A DNA stretch of 19,559 nt, from contig JAUWFS010000036.1 of assembly GCA_030606805.1 (NCBI GenBank), forward strand, positions 1 to 19,559, in the 5' to 3' direction. Below are positions 1 to 8,456 of the stretch, piece after piece. The notes beneath the pieces are model-generated. The model made no database searches, was not told the DNA's origin, and saw only the letters and a program-made list of their open reading frames with translations. This stretch comes from B13-G4 sp030606805 (GTDB taxonomy: Bacteria > Desulfobacterota > Desulfobacteria > Desulfobacterales > ETH-SRB1). The translations under genes were made by a program, and so were the position numbers. Within the stretch, counting starts at the first letter, position 1. Each line of letters begins with the position of its first letter.

Positions 1-133
1 CATACAACTTTGCTCACTTTGTTTCTATCTGAACTTATAACTAAGCCCTGAAAATCTATAGCACGCCGAAGGCGTACCACAACTTTAGGCATTTTAGGCA
101 CTTTAGCTCACTTTAGGCACTTTTTACTCATCT
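1..133. repeat. Dispersed intergenic repeat, copy 1 (TTTAGGCA-type)
   Basis: This stretch matches 9676-9797 in the same orientation, with about 93 bases aligned without gaps. It contains a small perfect hairpin, ACGCCGAAGGCGT (63-75). The tail is built from short units such as TTTAGGCA and CTTTAGCTCACTTTAGGCA, arranged in a different order from the other copy. No gene is visible in 1-309; the rest of the gap is AT-rich leader. It is probably a genome-wide intergenic repeat of unknown function. Confidence 0.8.
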
Positions 134-161
134 ATCCTATGGTACCGAATTCATTAGGCAT

Positions 162-180
162 AAAAAGGAAATTCCTATAC
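162..180 (+). repeat. Left half of a 19-nt inverted repeat flanking the locus
   Basis: The 19 bases AAAAAGGAAATTCCTATAC are the exact reverse complement of 19164-19182, about 19 kb away on the other side of the gene cluster. The match does not extend clearly beyond these bases. It may be part of a dispersed repeat family or mark the limits of a transferred segment. Confidence 0.6.
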
Positions 181-276
181 TATAAATTTATATTAATAAT
201 ATGAAATATTGAACAAGATGTTGAAAAAGATTAAGTATGGTATTATAAAAAGAGATAGAAAATCCGGCCTGAATAT

Positions 277-282
277 TATAAT
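277..282 (+). promoter_or_regulatory. Possible -10 element for radical SAM gene 1
   Basis: A perfect TATAAT lies 27 bases before the ATG at 310, in an AT-rich leader. No convincing -35 hexamer sits 16-18 bases upstream, and no clear Shine-Dalgarno precedes the ATG. This is a weak call based on one hexamer in AT-rich DNA. Confidence 0.25.
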
Positions 283-309
283 CAGATCAGAAGCAGAACA
301 ATTAAAAAA

Positions 310-1761
310 ATGACGAAGCTTAATCAAAAGAATATTCTTTTAGTCCATCCGCTGGGCTACCGGAAGGAGGCTGCCGGCAGGGATATCTCCAGGCTGGCAA
401 ATATCGTCCCTCCTCTTGGGCTGGCAAGTATTGCTGCCTATCTGGGAAGGGAGGGTATTGATGCGGATATTATTGACTGCTATGCCAGGCCTGACTCAGA
501 CCATCTTATACGTGACTACCTGCTAACAATAAAACCATCTTTTATCGGCCTTAGCTGTACAACTTCCAGCTTTCTTGATGGTATCCGAATTGCAGAACTT
601 GCCAGAAGTTTTCTGCCTGACATAAATATTGTATTTGGTGGTCCCCATGTTTCAGCTCTTAAAAATCGAGTGCTTGAAGAATTTAAAGTAATTGATTTTA
701 TTGTAGTTGGTGAAGGTGAGCAGACCCTTACCGAACTGATTGAGAAAGGCCAAGATGAAGCAGCTTCAGTGCAGGGGCTGGTGTTCCGTGATGCAAAAGG
801 AGCGATTTGTTTTACCGGCTACAGAACTAAGACAGTTAATCTCGATAGTCTGCCATTTCCTGCTTATGAGAAACTCTCAGGATATCCTGATGCATACAGG
901 CTGCCGATTTTCAACTATCCCAAAGCTCCAAATTCAAGCTGCATTTCAAGCCGCGGCTGTCCATATGCCTGTAGTTATTGTGACAGGTCTGTGTTCCGCC
1001 GCAGTTTTCGGTATAATTCTGCAGAATATATGTATGAGCATGTAAAATATCTGAAGAAACGTTTCGGCATACGTCATATTATCTTTTATGACGATCAGTT
1101 TACTTTCAATCGGCAGAGGATTGAAGACTTTACGAGGATGATGGTTGATCGGCCACTGGGAATGACTTTTAACTGCGCAGTCAGGGCAGATCATATAGAT
1201 TTAGAACTTCTTCGCTGTTTGAAGGCCGCTGGTTGCTGGATGATCAGCCTTGGTATAGAGACTGGCGATCAGGATCTTCTGGCACAACACCGTCGAAACG
1301 TGAATTTGAACCTTTTGGCAGAAAAAATACGTTTGATAAAAAAGGCGGGGATACGTACTAAGGGGCTTTTAATGATAGGATTACCGGGCGAGACAGAGGA
1401 CAGCATCAAAAAGACGATGAATTATGTGTTCTCGCTTCCTATAGACGATATCAACCTGGCTAAGTTTACTCCTTTCCCTGGAGCGCCGGTTTACGAAAAT
1501 ATACATGAACTTGGAGAATTTAATGAAGACTGGGAAAAAATGGACTGTATGCACTTCCAGTTCATTCCAAATGGGATGACAAAGGAACGCATGGAAGAGC
1601 TCTTCCAGATATTTTACAAAACACATTTTTTACGCCCCAAAGTTATATGGAATTATACTTCAATGCTGTGGCGCTCTCCTGATAGCTGGTTCCGTTTTAT
1701 TAGTAATATATCGGATTTTCTCAATTTTGCTAAAAGCAACAAAAGATTAAGATGTTCCTGA
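310..1761 (+). CDS. Cobalamin-binding-type radical SAM enzyme (rSAM 1)
   Basis: The 483-residue protein has the class B radical SAM layout. The N-terminal Rossmann-like part (about 1-180) has the GGPH motif (110-113) and VGEGE (133-137), as in B12-binding domains. The radical SAM core follows, with Cys217, Cys221 and Cys224 in CPYACSYC binding the 4Fe-4S cluster that cleaves SAM, and a GIETG motif further on. Family members methylate or rearrange unactivated carbons in lipids, hopanoids, bacteriochlorophyll and antibiotics; the substrate here cannot be read from sequence. It is the only complete gene on the plus strand and runs convergently towards the acyl ligase, with a 124-base gap and no obvious terminator. 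It therefore has its own promoter, but its content fits the cluster. The start is the first ATG of the frame; no good Shine-Dalgarno is visible. Confidence 0.9.
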   Translation: MTKLNQKNILLVHPLGYRKEAAGRDISRLANIVPPLGLASIAAYLGREGIDADIIDCYARPDSDHLIRDYLLTIKPSFIGLSCTTSSFLDGIRIAELARSFLPDINIVFGGPHVSALKNRVLEEFKVIDFIVVGEGEQTLTELIEKGQDEAASVQGLVFRDAKGAICFTGYRTKTVNLDSLPFPAYEKLSGYPDAYRLPIFNYPKAPNSSCISSRGCPYACSYCDRSVFRRSFRYNSAEYMYEHVKYLKKRFGIRHIIFYDDQFTFNRQRIEDFTRMMVDRPLGMTFNCAVRADHIDLELLRCLKAAGCWMISLGIETGDQDLLAQHRRNVNLNLLAEKIRLIKKAGIRTKGLLMIGLPGETEDSIKKTMNYVFSLPIDDINLAKFTPFPGAPVYENIHELGEFNEDWEKMDCMHFQFIPNGMTKERMEELFQIFYKTHFLRPKVIWNYTSMLWRSPDSWFRFISNISDFLNFAKSNKRLRCS

Positions 1762-1885
1762 AATCCGAAATTTTTTCTATTAAGGTGATGGCGCATTTTC
1801 ACTACCCCAGCAACTTACCCATTATTTACAATCTTCAGTGAAGCTCCGTGTCGTTTCGTGGTGAACTTTTACATTAATTACTTTA

Positions 1886-3319
1886 CTACCAACGCTTCAA
1901 CTTACCGCTTGCTGTTTTATCCAGCTTGGTTACAAAGTGAAATTCTTTTGGGACCTTGTACTGCGCTAAATGTTTGTAGCAGAATTTACGAATTTCACTT
2001 TTGTCAAAGTCAGTGTTAGCATCGTCCCTCAGAACAATTTTTGCACAGGGCAGTTCACCGTACTGAGGATGTAAAGTTCCGTAAACTAAACATTCCCTGA
2101 TGTCAGGATGCTGATTGAGAACCGATTCAACTTCATAAGGGAAAATTTTCATTCCTGTGAAATTTATCACGTTTTTTTCTCTTCCGGCAATATAAAGGAA
2201 TCCTTCACTGTCAAGTCTTCCCAAATCACCGGTCTTGAACCATCCTTTGGATATTAAATCGCGCCTTCTCAGCCATGGCGAAAAATATGCATCGAACATT
2301 CCTTTGCCTTTTATATAAACTTCACCGACTCCATCTTTATCTGGATTTACTATTTTAACTTCATAATCAGATAGAATTTTTCCAACAGAGCCCCTTTTTT
2401 CAGGATTGCGGGAAGAATTAATAAATGGCAGCCCAACTTCAATGATGCCATATGCTTCTATCAGTTCTAATCCAAATTTGTCGTAAAAGTCACGGGCCAC
2501 ATAATCTGGAAGTTTCATTGCCGTTGATATGGCAAGGCGTATATTTTTAAAAAGTGCAGGTGCAAACATGTCGGATTTAGTAAGTAAGTGGTAGTGAAAT
2601 GGAGAAGCATAAATAAATGTTCCTTTTTGACGGCTAAACCCTTCAAACAGTGACTCAGGGAATGACCCACCGCAAAGAACGATTGTTGCTCCACGGCGGA
2701 GAAAGAGCAGGATTGTTACAACAAAATGAAAACTCATGGAAAGAACCCATATAACAACATCGCCTTTTGTAATTTTAAGTGCCTTATCAGCGGCATCAGT
2801 TCTTTCTACGATAGATTCGTGTGAGAGAAGAATTCCCTTGCTTGTACCTGTTGTACCGGATGAAAATCTTATGAAGGCTGGATTCAGTTTATAATAATCT
2901 GCAGGAAGCTCTTCCTTTGCTTTTCTTTTATACAAAAAAAAATCTTTTTCAAAAAAACTGCCTGCAACAATACGCTCAGATTTGTCGCGAAAATATACTG
3001 CCTTATCAAAGATCAGATAATTTATATCTATTCTTTCAAGAACCGGTTCTAATTCATCCAGAGAAAGAGACGCAGATACAGGCACAATAACTGCCCGCAA
3101 GGACAGTACTGCAAGACTGACGATGATATAATCTATGCTGTCGCCGCACAGGAATGCTACACGATGAGCAGGTCTGATACCATGATCGCTCAGCTCAACC
3201 GCAGCGCAATTTACGGCAGCAAACAAATCACTGTATGAGAACTTCCGTTTACCGTCAATAACCGCTATTTTGCCCAGGCAGCCGGTTGTTTCGTTCTTTA
3301 TTGTGTGAACAATATTCAT
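1886..3319 (-). CDS. AMP-forming acyl-CoA/acyl-ACP ligase (ANL superfamily)
   Basis: At 477 residues this is a complete but short ANL adenylating enzyme. The phosphate-binding loop SSGTTGTSKG is at about 153-162. AYGIIE follows, then the TGDLGR/GREKN region of the hinge to the C-terminal lid, and the protein ends in GKLKRW with the expected catalytic Lys473. It would activate a carboxylic acid as acyl-AMP and transfer it to CoA or to a carrier-protein phosphopantetheine. Its start overlaps the stop of radical SAM 2 by one base (TAATG), so the two are probably translated together. In this context it most likely supplies the starter acid for the cluster's ketosynthases; whether that acid is aromatic, as in aryl polyenes, or a fatty acid cannot be told. 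Substrate unknown; enzyme class secure. Confidence 0.92.
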   Translation of the reverse strand: MNIVHTIKNETTGCLGKIAVIDGKRKFSYSDLFAAVNCAAVELSDHGIRPAHRVAFLCGDSIDYIIVSLAVLSLRAVIVPVSASLSLDELEPVLERIDINYLIFDKAVYFRDKSERIVAGSFFEKDFFLYKRKAKEELPADYYKLNPAFIRFSSGTTGTSKGILLSHESIVERTDAADKALKITKGDVVIWVLSMSFHFVVTILLFLRRGATIVLCGGSFPESLFEGFSRQKGTFIYASPFHYHLLTKSDMFAPALFKNIRLAISTAMKLPDYVARDFYDKFGLELIEAYGIIEVGLPFINSSRNPEKRGSVGKILSDYEVKIVNPDKDGVGEVYIKGKGMFDAYFSPWLRRRDLISKGWFKTGDLGRLDSEGFLYIAGREKNVINFTGMKIFPYEVESVLNQHPDIRECLVYGTLHPQYGELPCAKIVLRDDANTDFDKSEIRKFCYKHLAQYKVPKEFHFVTKLDKTASGKLKRW

Positions 3320-4749
3320 TAATTATTATATGGAGGATAGTCCTGGTAGATTTTTCTTAACGACGTTATAAACCTTGTGCCTGTCGCTATTGCACGAAAA
3401 ATGTCCCTATAAGGAATTCGTATTTTGTTCAGCCTTATTGGATTATTGCGCATCGCTGTAATGTACAAATCGCTGAAATGTCGGTAAAACTGTCTAATGG
3501 GAAGTCTGGTGGGAAGAAGTGTATGCATGCAGTCATAGAATCGGTAAGGGTCGCAGATAAAATCATTTTGATGCTTACGTCCCAACTCTGTTCCAAGCGA
3601 AGGTGAAAGAACAGTGAACGTAATTTCTGCAGGGCAGATATTTTTTACTTCTCTTTGGAGGCTCCGGAAATCTTCTACAGCAAAGTTTGGATGAACGATA
3701 AAAGCTGCGTGAAGCGTTATGCCGATTTCACGGAAAAACTCGACAGCCTTTCTGTTTAATTCCACGCTTGTATGTTTATGGTAGTCATCAAGCTGGGAAT
3801 TATCCATTGATTCTAATCCAACATACACAGTATCGAGTCCTGCCCGTCTCCACAACCTGAAAAGTTCAGGATGCTCAGCAATGGTATCGCTTCTTGCCCA
3901 GCTTATATATCTTTTCTTTACTCCGCGTTCCATCAGCAAAAGAGCAATTCGCCTAACTCTCTTTGTGTTTAAAAACATTTCATCATCTACAAAATAAATA
4001 TATTTTTCTTTTAGTGATGCTATTTCGTCAACCACATCTTCAGGTTTACGCTGAAGATACTTGCCTCTCATAACGTGGTGAACAACGCAGAAAGAACATG
4101 AAAAAGGGCAGCCTAATGAAGTGCGAAGGCTTGCAACCTGAGGAAACATAGTATCCAGCCTTTTGTTAGGGCTTGATGTCCATGCACAATAATATTTAGA
4201 CCTTTGAACCAGATCCCTGCGCGGCGCAGGTATCTCTTCAACCAGTGGATATGCAGGCGGCGGCAGGGCAGCTTTATTGTTAAATTCAGGATCCTTGGCA
4301 GATAGGGCTCGGTCATCAAAGAACAGCGGCGCTCCTTTTTTAAGTCTTTCAAGAATTTCACGGAAGGTGGTTCCACCTTCTCCCCTTACAATAATATCAA
4401 TATTATGCCCGGCATAGTCATTCGGGACTATTGTTGCGTGTATCCCTCCAACAACAGTTAGCGCTGAAGGATTGAGTTCTTTAACCATTCCTGCAAGCTT
4501 TTTAACCGTATAGGAGTTTGAGCTGTAGCCTGTAAGTCCCACCACTTCCGGCATCCAGCTTTTAAGCTTGTTTTTGAAAACATTCAAAGGGTCTTTTTCA
4601 AGTTTTAAATCGAGGATTTTGACTTTGTCATCTTCGGGAACTCCGCCGGCAACTATTTCAAGCTCCAGAGGCTCAAGGTGCAGGAAACCTTCTTGAAGAC
4701 GCCGGGCAACCATCAGTTCAGTGTTTGGCTTTACCAGTAGAATGCGCAT
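3319..4749 (-). CDS. Cobalamin-binding-type radical SAM enzyme (rSAM 2)
   Basis: The 476-residue protein has an N-terminal B12-binding-like domain, with VVGGIHAT at about 99-106 and RGEGGTTF at about 122-129. The radical SAM core has Cys214, Cys218 and Cys221 in CPFSCSFC, then YFVDDE and VYVGLESMD motifs. The domain order matches rSAM 1, but the sequences differ too much for a recent duplication. The ATG is preceded at good spacing by AAGG. It sits first in a two-gene unit with the acyl ligase (TAATG overlap). Just upstream is a hairpin repeat (4766-4835) that separates it from the FAD gene. Likely role: radical methylation, cyclisation or another carbon-centred modification of the acyl product; the exact reaction is unknown. 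Confidence 0.9.
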   Translation of the reverse strand: MRILLVKPNTELMVARRLQEGFLHLEPLELEIVAGGVPEDDKVKILDLKLEKDPLNVFKNKLKSWMPEVVGLTGYSSNSYTVKKLAGMVKELNPSALTVVGGIHATIVPNDYAGHNIDIIVRGEGGTTFREILERLKKGAPLFFDDRALSAKDPEFNNKAALPPPAYPLVEEIPAPRRDLVQRSKYYCAWTSSPNKRLDTMFPQVASLRTSLGCPFSCSFCVVHHVMRGKYLQRKPEDVVDEIASLKEKYIYFVDDEMFLNTKRVRRIALLLMERGVKKRYISWARSDTIAEHPELFRLWRRAGLDTVYVGLESMDNSQLDDYHKHTSVELNRKAVEFFREIGITLHAAFIVHPNFAVEDFRSLQREVKNICPAEITFTVLSPSLGTELGRKHQNDFICDPYRFYDCMHTLLPTRLPIRQFYRHFSDLYITAMRNNPIRLNKIRIPYRDIFRAIATGTRFITSLRKIYQDYPPYNN

Positions 4750-4765
4750 AGTTTGACCTTAATGT

Positions 4766-4835
4766 GGTTCAGGGTTCGGGGTTCAGGGTTAGTGAAGGCC
4801 AACCGAAAGAAAGGTAACCATGAACCCGTGAACGG
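4766..4835. repeat. GGTTCA-type tandem/inverted repeat, element A
   Basis: Tandem GGTTCAGGGTTCGG-like units (4766-4790) are followed by an inverted copy (4816-4835, AACCATGAACCCGTGAACGG), so the segment can fold into a hairpin. It lies 16 bases before the rSAM 2 start on the minus strand. Related elements precede two other genes at 11056-11172 and 18538-18616. Confidence 0.65.
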
Positions 4836-4862
4836 ATACTCTGTCAAATTTTTTGTTTTATA

Positions 4863-6041
4863 TTACCAGTGTGCGGCTCCATAGCCGGCCTTTTCACCTA
4901 ATGCAAGACAGGCCCCCATAACCCTTGTGGAACCCAATGCTTCATGGGTAACCGAGATACAGCGGCCGGCACAGAAAAGGTTTTTAATATCTTTTGTTAC
5001 CAGACATCGCAGGGGGATTTCATAATTTTCACCTGGCTCAAGATATTTATATGTAACCCCTTTTTGCTGGTCCCAAAGCTCGATAGGCCAGGCATTTTTA
5101 ACTATCCCGTCAGGAAATTTTCGTGCATTAATAACATCATTTGCAGTTAGAGTATATTTTCCATAGAGACGGGGCCCCTCGCGATCAACGACTTCAGGTG
5201 ACATTTCTACTATGTAAGACTTATTGAATACAGGCAAAACTTTGGCTAAATAAGTGTGTACTAACAGGGCATCCTTTTTGGCCTGCTTTTCTCTTTCCAT
5301 TATTCCAGCCGGAGGTATATTGAGTCTGCAATATCCTTCATCTTCAGTATCTCCGGCTGTAAATGTTGTGTACTTAAGGTAAAAGGGCATTTTCTTTTGT
5401 TCTACAGCCTTAGCTAAATAATATGGAACTTTCACTGCCGGAATATTGTCAACATCCTTCAAGCCTTTTACCCGGAATGTATAACCAGAGAGCTGGCGCT
5501 GGTCAGGAGGAGCTACTTTATACCGTGCACCACTCAGTTTAATAATAACTCCGTCACCACTGCAGTCTATAACTACGCGCGGAATAATATCGAATTTTTT
5601 ATTCAAGTTTTGGATGGTTACAGATACAATAGTATTATTTTCTGTTTTGGCTGAGACAGCCCTGGTATTGTAGTAAATGTCCAGTTGTTTTTCCTTTTCA
5701 CACAATGAGCGGAGAACCGACATGAAGTTGCTTGTAGCAAAAGGCAGAACATATACCTTTCCCAGGCGCAGCGGGATTTTTTCGGGGGCAAGCTCTTGCA
5801 GCATGAAACATATTTCCGACGCAATTCCTTCGTTGAGAATTTTATCAGGCACATCTTCCGTATTGGCATATAATCCGCAGATAAAACGATGCAAGCCTGT
5901 TATTCCTGTTCCTCCTGGGAAACTGTTTTTTTCTATTAGAACTGTACTTGCGCCTTCGCGTGCAGCTTTGATAGAGGCAGCTATCCCCGCAACACCGCCA
6001 CCGACAATGAGCACTTCACACTCTATTTTCTTATACTTCAT
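4863..6041 (-). CDS. FAD-dependent oxidoreductase
   Basis: The 392-residue protein opens with a dinucleotide-binding fold, GGGVAGIAAS with Gly14, Gly16 and Gly19 of GxGxxG, followed by an acidic strand end (VLIEK) and PGGTG. A second FAD contact region is near the C-terminus (NLFCAGRCIS, then STRVMGACLALGEKAG). This pattern fits the FAD_oxidored/fumarate-reductase-like group, whose members oxidise or reduce carbon-carbon bonds. No membrane segment or signal peptide is seen. Its ATG overlaps the stop of the condensation-type acyltransferase (ATGA), which implies coupled expression. In a locus without visible ketoreductase or dehydratase it is the best candidate for changing the saturation of the acyl chain. 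That role is inference; the flavoprotein call is firm. Confidence 0.85.
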   Translation of the reverse strand: MKYKKIECEVLIVGGGVAGIAASIKAAREGASTVLIEKNSFPGGTGITGLHRFICGLYANTEDVPDKILNEGIASEICFMLQELAPEKIPLRLGKVYVLPFATSNFMSVLRSLCEKEKQLDIYYNTRAVSAKTENNTIVSVTIQNLNKKFDIIPRVVIDCSGDGVIIKLSGARYKVAPPDQRQLSGYTFRVKGLKDVDNIPAVKVPYYLAKAVEQKKMPFYLKYTTFTAGDTEDEGYCRLNIPPAGIMEREKQAKKDALLVHTYLAKVLPVFNKSYIVEMSPEVVDREGPRLYGKYTLTANDVINARKFPDGIVKNAWPIELWDQQKGVTYKYLEPGENYEIPLRCLVTKDIKNLFCAGRCISVTHEALGSTRVMGACLALGEKAGYGAAHW

Positions 6042-7378
6042 TTCGCTTCAAGCCTGGATTGCAGTGTATGTATAAGCTCATTTGCCTCTTCATCACTCAA
6101 TATGCCTTCTAAAAAGGAAAGGACGGCATTCAATTTATTTTGAGACTGGTGAAAAAATATACCCAGACCTGGCGGGACCGGAACCCGCGGCATGTGAAGC
6201 ATGTTCAATATCTTTTTACCCATGAAGCTTGAAGATTTATAAGCGCTTTCACCAATGTATGAGAATGAAAATGAAGCAATTTGGCCTTTTAAATACACTC
6301 GCATAATATTACTTAGAATCGGTAGAGGTAAAATTCGCATTAATAAGCTTGCTTCTTGAAATTTGCGGGGCAGGTCTGATTTGACCTGGTCATAAAGCTG
6401 TTGTTTGATTGATTTGATAAGAACAGGGAAATGATCGGCTTCATCAGGGCGGACAATAAAAAATAAAAGAGAAACATGGTTAAAGAATACTTCTTGTTGG
6501 ACCTTATCTGTCGGGCGCATATCAATGGAAACAGGTACTACATAATCCCCGGACTTGATATTCCTCTTGCTAAAGAGTCTATGCATAATCCATATCGCAC
6601 TTGCAAGAACATATGGCATGAGCATTAAATAGCCGGCCTCCTTATAAGCATTTTCGAGTATTAAATCGGTTTGATATTTGTCGAAGGGAATAACTTTAAA
6701 CCTGAATCCAAGATTATTAAGCGATGCCGGTAGAGGAAGAACACGCGGGGGAGCATTTTCACCAAGTTTTAAAAATGTGCGGTTTACCTGTTGACCTGCA
6801 ATGAATTTTTTTCGCCAATTACAGAGATGTGCGGATTCCGCAGGAACAATAATGTCTTTGTCGCAAAATGTGTTATCCTTATTTTCCCACTCATTCTGAA
6901 GTATTCCCAGAAATGCTTCAGCACCCCGACCGTCAAACAAACGATGATCAAAAGTCATAGCCACATAACATTTATTTCCGGCATATATAAGATAAAAAAA
7001 TAAATGTTCCTGGTCGCTGATAAACTTCAGGTTGGCTTTTTGTTCTAACAGAGAGAAGACATCAGCATCGCCAAAAATATCATCAAAGTGGTATACTTTA
7101 ATCGGCAATGTTTTGTATTGCTTCATAAAGGATAATTTCCAGTATGGAGCAAGGTTGTAATCTCTGGACGGCCTTCCGTGCAACACAGGGTGCTTTTTTA
7201 TTAAACTTCCAAGGCAATTTCTAAAATCATCTTCCGATGGAGATCCGTCCAATTCGAGAATAACCTGGGATGTATTCCCTGTGCCGGTCGCCTTTTTGGT
7301 AATGTAATCAAGCGCATGAATAATCCAGTCTATTCCTGTTAAATAACGTTTTTTTCTGAAAAAATTAATTGTATCCAT
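6038..7378 (-). CDS. Condensation-domain-like acyltransferase (HxxxDG family)
   Basis: The 446-residue protein carries the signature of the chloramphenicol-acetyltransferase/condensation/PapA5 superfamily: DHRLFDG with His145, Asp149 and Gly150, where the first His of HHxxxDG is Asp144. A second family-typical region, VVPVSIDMRP, sits near residue 277. Relatives use the His as base to move an acyl group from a carrier protein or CoA to an alcohol or amine. It lies directly downstream of a stand-alone acyl carrier protein (48-base gap) and overlaps the FAD gene by ATGA. That suggests it offloads the ACP-bound chain or esterifies it to a head group. No Shine-Dalgarno is evident at the ATG. Acyl donor and acceptor are unknown. 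Confidence 0.72.
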   Translation of the reverse strand: MDTINFFRKKRYLTGIDWIIHALDYITKKATGTGNTSQVILELDGSPSEDDFRNCLGSLIKKHPVLHGRPSRDYNLAPYWKLSFMKQYKTLPIKVYHFDDIFGDADVFSLLEQKANLKFISDQEHLFFYLIYAGNKCYVAMTFDHRLFDGRGAEAFLGILQNEWENKDNTFCDKDIIVPAESAHLCNWRKKFIAGQQVNRTFLKLGENAPPRVLPLPASLNNLGFRFKVIPFDKYQTDLILENAYKEAGYLMLMPYVLASAIWIMHRLFSKRNIKSGDYVVPVSIDMRPTDKVQQEVFFNHVSLLFFIVRPDEADHFPVLIKSIKQQLYDQVKSDLPRKFQEASLLMRILPLPILSNIMRVYLKGQIASFSFSYIGESAYKSSSFMGKKILNMLHMPRVPVPPGLGIFFHQSQNKLNAVLSFLEGILSDEEANELIHTLQSRLEAK

Positions 7379-7427
7379 GAAGGCAAGAAGGTCAATATTA
7401 ATGGAAAGGGCTGTTACAGGGAGCGAA

Positions 7428-7679
7428 TTAGCCCGTATGGCTGATAGATGATGCCAGGGAATGAATCGTCCTGAAATCTTCCCTGGTTAACCCTGATTCC
7501 ATTAACTTAATATTAAATGTTTTTTCTATAAACACAAGGAGTTCTACAAAGCTCAAGGAATCAACTCCCATTTCATGAAGGGGCACATCCTTTATAACCG
7601 TTGATGGATCAACAGATAAGATTGTTGCGATTTCTTGAGCCAATATATTTTCGATTTCTTTTAAATTCTTTGCTCCCAT
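7428..7679 (-). CDS. Acyl carrier protein 1
   Basis: The 83-residue protein has the compact helical pattern and length of a stand-alone ACP. GVDSLSFVEL places Ser41 in the DSL motif that receives the 4'-phosphopantetheine arm. The start ATG is preceded by AAGGA at workable spacing. It lies between the secreted BamE-like protein and the condensation-type acyltransferase, its probable partner. It shares only the family pattern with the second ACP at 11185-11466, so the two may carry different intermediates, for example starter and growing chain. Confidence 0.93.
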   Translation of the reverse strand: MGAKNLKEIENILAQEIATILSVDPSTVIKDVPLHEMGVDSLSFVELLVFIEKTFNIKLMESGLTREDFRTIHSLASSISHTG

Positions 7680-7768
7680 CTAAGGGATCCTTCCAATTTT
7701 ATTATTCTAGTTCAGATTCTATAGAGCTATTAAACATATTCGAATAATTTCTTTTCAAAACCGATATA

Positions 7769-8425
7769 TTATTCTTCTCCGCTAACTGATTCAACTTCCT
7801 TTCGTTTCATCCCAGGAAGTACTGGATCTATTCGTTCAATTTTATAAAGCTTGTTATCTTTGAAATGCACAATTACCTGTTGGAAGCGTGAATGCCAGTA
7901 GTGCCAGACATCGCTTGACAGAAGAGGTGTTTTGTGACTTGGTGGGTATCCGTATGACATTAAGACCGAAATTTTACTCATGCTTGGAGAAATGCAGCCG
8001 TTTTTGATTTTTTCCTGTTCTTTTTCTGTTAACGCTTGGAAATAACCTCCTTTTGCCAATACGCTTTTCTTTGAGAAATAACGGTCAAACAATTCCTTAA
8101 GTTTGATCCTTGTATGTTTCTTTTGATGAACAATGGTAAAGGTCTGTGATGTATCTACTTGTATAAACTGGATTTTTCTCTTCCCAACGCTAATTATTTT
8201 GACTTTTGTTCCAATCGGCAGTTTAGTGCCCTTATGATAATTTGTTGATGGAATTTTATTAGGATTTTCATACCAGATGTTTACGCTGGTATAGTATATT
8301 TTGCCGACTGGCGTATCCCCAGGTTTTTCTTCAGAGTTCCCTGCATGTCCTGTTGAAAAGGGTAAAAAACCAGCAAAATTAACAATAACAAAAAAACACA
8401 GCAAATATTTTGTTATATACCTCAT
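7769..8425 (-). CDS. Secreted BamE/SmpA-like protein of unknown function
   Basis: The 218-residue product begins with a signal peptide: basic MRYITK, a hydrophobic stretch of about 20 residues, and a likely cut after GHA near residue 28. There is no lipobox, so it should be released to the periplasm or stay loosely envelope-bound. The middle looks SH3-like (VNIWYENPNKIP, IGTKVKIISVGKRK). The C-terminal third has MSYGYPPSHKTP, a tryptophan-rich WHYWHSRF and VIVHFKDNKL, a pattern seen in BamE/SmpA-like small envelope proteins. GGAGG five bases before the ATG fixes the start. It is embedded between the ketosynthase-like gene (31-base gap) and the ACP, so it is probably co-transcribed. It may help place or transport the lipid product at the outer membrane; this is a guess. 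Confidence 0.8.
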   Translation of the reverse strand: MRYITKYLLCFFVIVNFAGFLPFSTGHAGNSEEKPGDTPVGKIYYTSVNIWYENPNKIPSTNYHKGTKLPIGTKVKIISVGKRKIQFIQVDTSQTFTIVHQKKHTRIKLKELFDRYFSKKSVLAKGGYFQALTEKEQEKIKNGCISPSMSKISVLMSYGYPPSHKTPLLSSDVWHYWHSRFQQVIVHFKDNKLYKIERIDPVLPGMKRKEVESVSGEE

Positions 8426-8456
8426 CCGAACCTCCTTTACTGAATATAGTATATTA

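Noticed and set aside
84..133. CRISPR-like array in the TTTAGGCA units
   Set aside because: The units are only 8-19 bases, contiguous and irregular, with no spacers of constant length and no cas genes.
1762..1885. Bidirectional terminator between the convergent rSAM 1 and ligase genes
   Set aside because: Short T-runs are present, but I find no stable GC-rich stem directly before them on either strand.
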